From positions 1-18,337 of the forward strand of contig JAFAEC010000211.1 in NCBI GenBank assembly GCA_023424215.1: a stretch of DNA of 18,337 nt, in the 5' to 3' direction. Positions 16,224-18,337 of the stretch are shown piece by piece. The position numbers were made by a program, and so were the translations under genes. The notes under the pieces were generated by a model. The model worked only from the letters and a program-made list of their open reading frames with translations. It ran no database searches and had not been told where the DNA came from. The stretch comes from Pseudomonadota bacterium. GTDB lineage: Bacteria; Pseudomonadota; Alphaproteobacteria; Caulobacterales; Caulobacteraceae. Every line of letters begins with the position of its first letter. Position 1 is the stretch's first letter.

Positions 16224-18296
16224 ATGTCCAGACTTCGCCTTCTCGCCTGCGCCGCCGGCGCGACCCTCGCCCTCGCCGCTGCGCCCGCGGCGGCCCAGTT
16301 CGGCGCCGATCACTCCGCGCATTCCGCCCACGCCGTCCATGCGGCCCCGGTGATCGGCGACTGGGGTTTCGACCTCGGCGGGCGTGACCTGAACGTCCGC
16401 CCCGGCGCCGACTTCAACCGCCACGCCAATGGCGCCTACCTCGCCAGCACCGCCATCCCGGCCGACAAGACCTCCTACGGCGCCTTCGACATGCTCTACG
16501 ACCGGTCGCAGGAAAACCTGCGGACGCTGATCGAGGAGAGCGCCGCCAACCCGACCTCCAGCCCCGAGGCCGCCCGCATCGGCGCCCTGTTCGCCAGCTT
16601 CATGGACGAGGCGACGGTCGAACGCCTCGGCGCCGCCCCTCTCGCCGCCGACCTCGCCGAGGTCCGCGCCGTCGACACCCATGCGAAGATGGCAGCCCTG
16701 ATGGGCCGCACCCAGGCCGGCTTCGGCTCCACCCTGTTCGGGCTCGCCGTGTTCGAGGACCTCAAGGAGCCGGCCCGCAACAGCGCCTACATCTTCCAGG
16801 GCGGCCTCGGCCTGCCTGATCGTGACTATTATCTCGAGGCCAGCTTCGCCGAGCAGAAGACCGCCTACCAGGCCTATGTCCAGAAGGCGCTGGAGCTCGC
16901 CGGCTGGTCCGACGCGGCGCAGGCCGCCGCCGACATCGTGGCCTTCGAGACCCGCATCGCCGAGCAGCACTGGACCCAGGTCCAGAGCCGCCAGCTGGAC
17001 AAGATGCACAATCCGACCACGGTCGCCGATCTGACGACGTCCGCCCCCGGCTTCGACTGGGCGGGCTGGGCCGAGGCCGCCGGGGTGGGGACCGACCGCA
17101 CCCTGATCGCCGCCAACGACACCGCCTTCCCGGGCATGGCGCGCGTGTTCGCAGAAACGCCGGTCGCGACCCTGCAGTCGTGGCAGGCCTTCCACGTCGT
17201 CGACCAGGCCGCGCCCTACCTGTCCAGCGCCTTCGTCGACGCGAAATTCGACTTCTACGGCAAGGTGCTCAGCGGTCAGCCCGAGAACCGGCCGCGGTGG
17301 AAGCGCGGCGTGCAGCTGGTCGACGGCTCGCTGGGCGAGGCGCTGGGCCGCGAATACGTCGCCCGCCACTTCCCCGCCGAGTCCAAGGTCCAGATGGAGG
17401 AGCTGGTCGCCAACCTCCGCCGGGCCATGACCGCCCGTATCGAGGGGCTGGAGTGGATGAGCCCCGAAACCCGCCAGCAGGCGCTCTACAAGATGAGCCG
17501 CTTCGGCGTGAAGATCGGCTACCCCGAGCAGTGGCGCAGCTATGACGGCCTGCGCCTCGATGCGGCCGACCTCTACGGCAACGTCGAGCGCTCATCGGCC
17601 TTCGAGTGGGCGTGGAACCTGTCCAAGCTCGACAAGCCGGTCGATCCGCTCGAGTGGGGCATGACGCCCCAGACGGTGAACGCCTACTACAACCCGCCGC
17701 GCAACGAGATCGTCTTCCCCGCCGCCATCCTGCAGGCGCCGTTCTTCGATCCGAACGCCGACCCGGCCGTGAACTACGGCGGCATCGGTGCGGTCATCGG
17801 CCACGAGATCACCCACGGCTTCGACGACCAGGGCCGCAAGGTGGACGGCGACGGCGTGCTGCGCGACTGGTGGACCGCCGAGGACGCCGCCAAGTTCGAG
17901 GAGCGCGCCCGCGTGCTCGGCGCCCAGTATTCGGCGCTCAGCCCGTTCGAGGGCGTCAACGTCAACGGCGACCTGACCATGGGCGAGAACATCGCCGACC
18001 TCGGCGGCCTGCTGCTGGCGCTCGACGCCTACCGCATGTCGCTGAACGGCCAGCCCGCGCCGGTGATCAACGGCCTCACCGGCGAGCAGCGGGTCTTCCT
18101 CGGCTGGGCCCAGGTCTGGCGCGAGAACATCCGCGACGAGGCCCTGCGCCAGCAGGTCACCGTCGACCCGCACGCCCCCGCCCAGTACCGGGCCGGCGCC
18201 ACGGTGCGGAACATCGACGCCTGGTACGAGGCCTTCGGCGTGACGCCGGATGACGCCCAGTACCTCGCCCCCGACGCCCGCGCCCGCATCTGGTAG
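16224..18296 (+). CDS. Secreted M13-family metallopeptidase (neprilysin/PepO-like)
   Basis: This zinc endopeptidase is predicted to act outside the cytoplasm on small peptides. At 690 residues it is full length. MSRLRLLACAAGATLALAAA, cleaved near AAA-Q25, is a signal peptide. A histidine-rich segment, DHSAHSAHAVHAA, follows at the mature N-terminus and is unusual for the family. The M13 N-terminal domain begins at RPGADFNRHANGAYLAS. Catalytic motifs are complete: NAYYNPPRNEIVFPA (486-500), HEITHGFDDQGR with H527, E528 and H531, and GENIADLGG with E588 and D592. The end, ARIW, matches bacterial M13 proteins with the final cysteine missing. The ATG at 16224 has GGGGAA upstream. It starts 83 bp after purN, a space in which I see no terminator. 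Confidence 0.94.
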   Translation: MSRLRLLACAAGATLALAAAPAAAQFGADHSAHSAHAVHAAPVIGDWGFDLGGRDLNVRPGADFNRHANGAYLASTAIPADKTSYGAFDMLYDRSQENLRTLIEESAANPTSSPEAARIGALFASFMDEATVERLGAAPLAADLAEVRAVDTHAKMAALMGRTQAGFGSTLFGLAVFEDLKEPARNSAYIFQGGLGLPDRDYYLEASFAEQKTAYQAYVQKALELAGWSDAAQAAADIVAFETRIAEQHWTQVQSRQLDKMHNPTTVADLTTSAPGFDWAGWAEAAGVGTDRTLIAANDTAFPGMARVFAETPVATLQSWQAFHVVDQAAPYLSSAFVDAKFDFYGKVLSGQPENRPRWKRGVQLVDGSLGEALGREYVARHFPAESKVQMEELVANLRRAMTARIEGLEWMSPETRQQALYKMSRFGVKIGYPEQWRSYDGLRLDAADLYGNVERSSAFEWAWNLSKLDKPVDPLEWGMTPQTVNAYYNPPRNEIVFPAAILQAPFFDPNADPAVNYGGIGAVIGHEITHGFDDQGRKVDGDGVLRDWWTAEDAAKFEERARVLGAQYSALSPFEGVNVNGDLTMGENIADLGGLLLALDAYRMSLNGQPAPVINGLTGEQRVFLGWAQVWRENIRDEALRQQVTVDPHAPAQYRAGATVRNIDAWYEAFGVTPDDAQYLAPDARARIW

Positions 18297-18337
18297 GCGC
18301 GCGCCCCGGCGCACACGGAGACGGCCCCGGCGATCGC

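Noticed and set aside
18297..18337. Any feature after the M13 gene
   Set aside because: The 41 remaining bases show no gene start, hairpin with T-tract or known site.

Overview
This high-GC window reads as two bacterial genomes joined inside one gene. Bases 1 to about 3790 look like a gammaproteobacterium of the Xanthomonadaceae (Luteimonas/Lysobacter/Xanthomonas type). They hold the end of ppsA, a gamma-type oligoribonuclease (orn), a gamma-type tadA, and REP-like palindromes of the TGTAGGAGCG kind. Bases from about 3830 to 18337 look like an alphaproteobacterium of the Caulobacteraceae (Brevundimonas type): a guaB to guaA gene string, tandem DUF2061 protein, rlmE, rnd, purM, purN, and secreted M28 and M13 peptidases. 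The changeover lies within guaA. Its first ~365 codons encode an alphaproteobacterial-type GMP synthetase and its last ~140 codons a gammaproteobacterial/xanthomonad-type one, meeting in a nearly invariant stretch. The simplest reading is a chimeric assembly (or a constructed join). A real recombinant gene is possible but less likely. The taxonomic calls rest on remembered family sequences, not on a search.

Layout, left part. The ppsA 3' end (+) is closed by a perfect bidirectional terminator and followed by a perfect 28-bp-arm palindrome. Then come orn (-) and, divergently, a DUF2721 membrane protein (+). Next is a ~200-bp patch of two palindromic repeats between convergent genes. The minus-strand string guaA 3' part -> aldo/keto reductase -> tadA follows, with tadA starting at a GTG that overlaps the reductase stop. 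The last ~65 bp of guaA before its final codons are strikingly AT-rich (35% GC by hand count), which fits a scar of an element integrated at the guaA 3' end.

Layout, right part. A tight minus-strand operon guaB -> MAPEG -> rsmB -> MTA/SAH nucleosidase-like -> guaA has 10-17 bp gaps or ATGA overlaps and a recognisable promoter before guaB. It supplies both steps from IMP to GMP. Further right are a duplicated DUF2061 protein (+), rlmE (-), ppiB and an HD-domain hydrolase (+), rnd (-) with a probable leaderless promoter, and purM (+). Then come a small secreted protein of unknown function (-), a secreted M28 peptidase coupled to purN by TGATG (+), and a secreted M13 peptidase (+). Two de novo purine genes (purM, purN) therefore lie near the guanine operon, with a peptidase and a small secreted protein between them.

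I saw no tRNA, rRNA, CRISPR array, intact IS, phage gene or defence system. The exciting features are the hybrid guaA, its AT-rich 3' end and the palindromic repeats, not a new multi-gene system.
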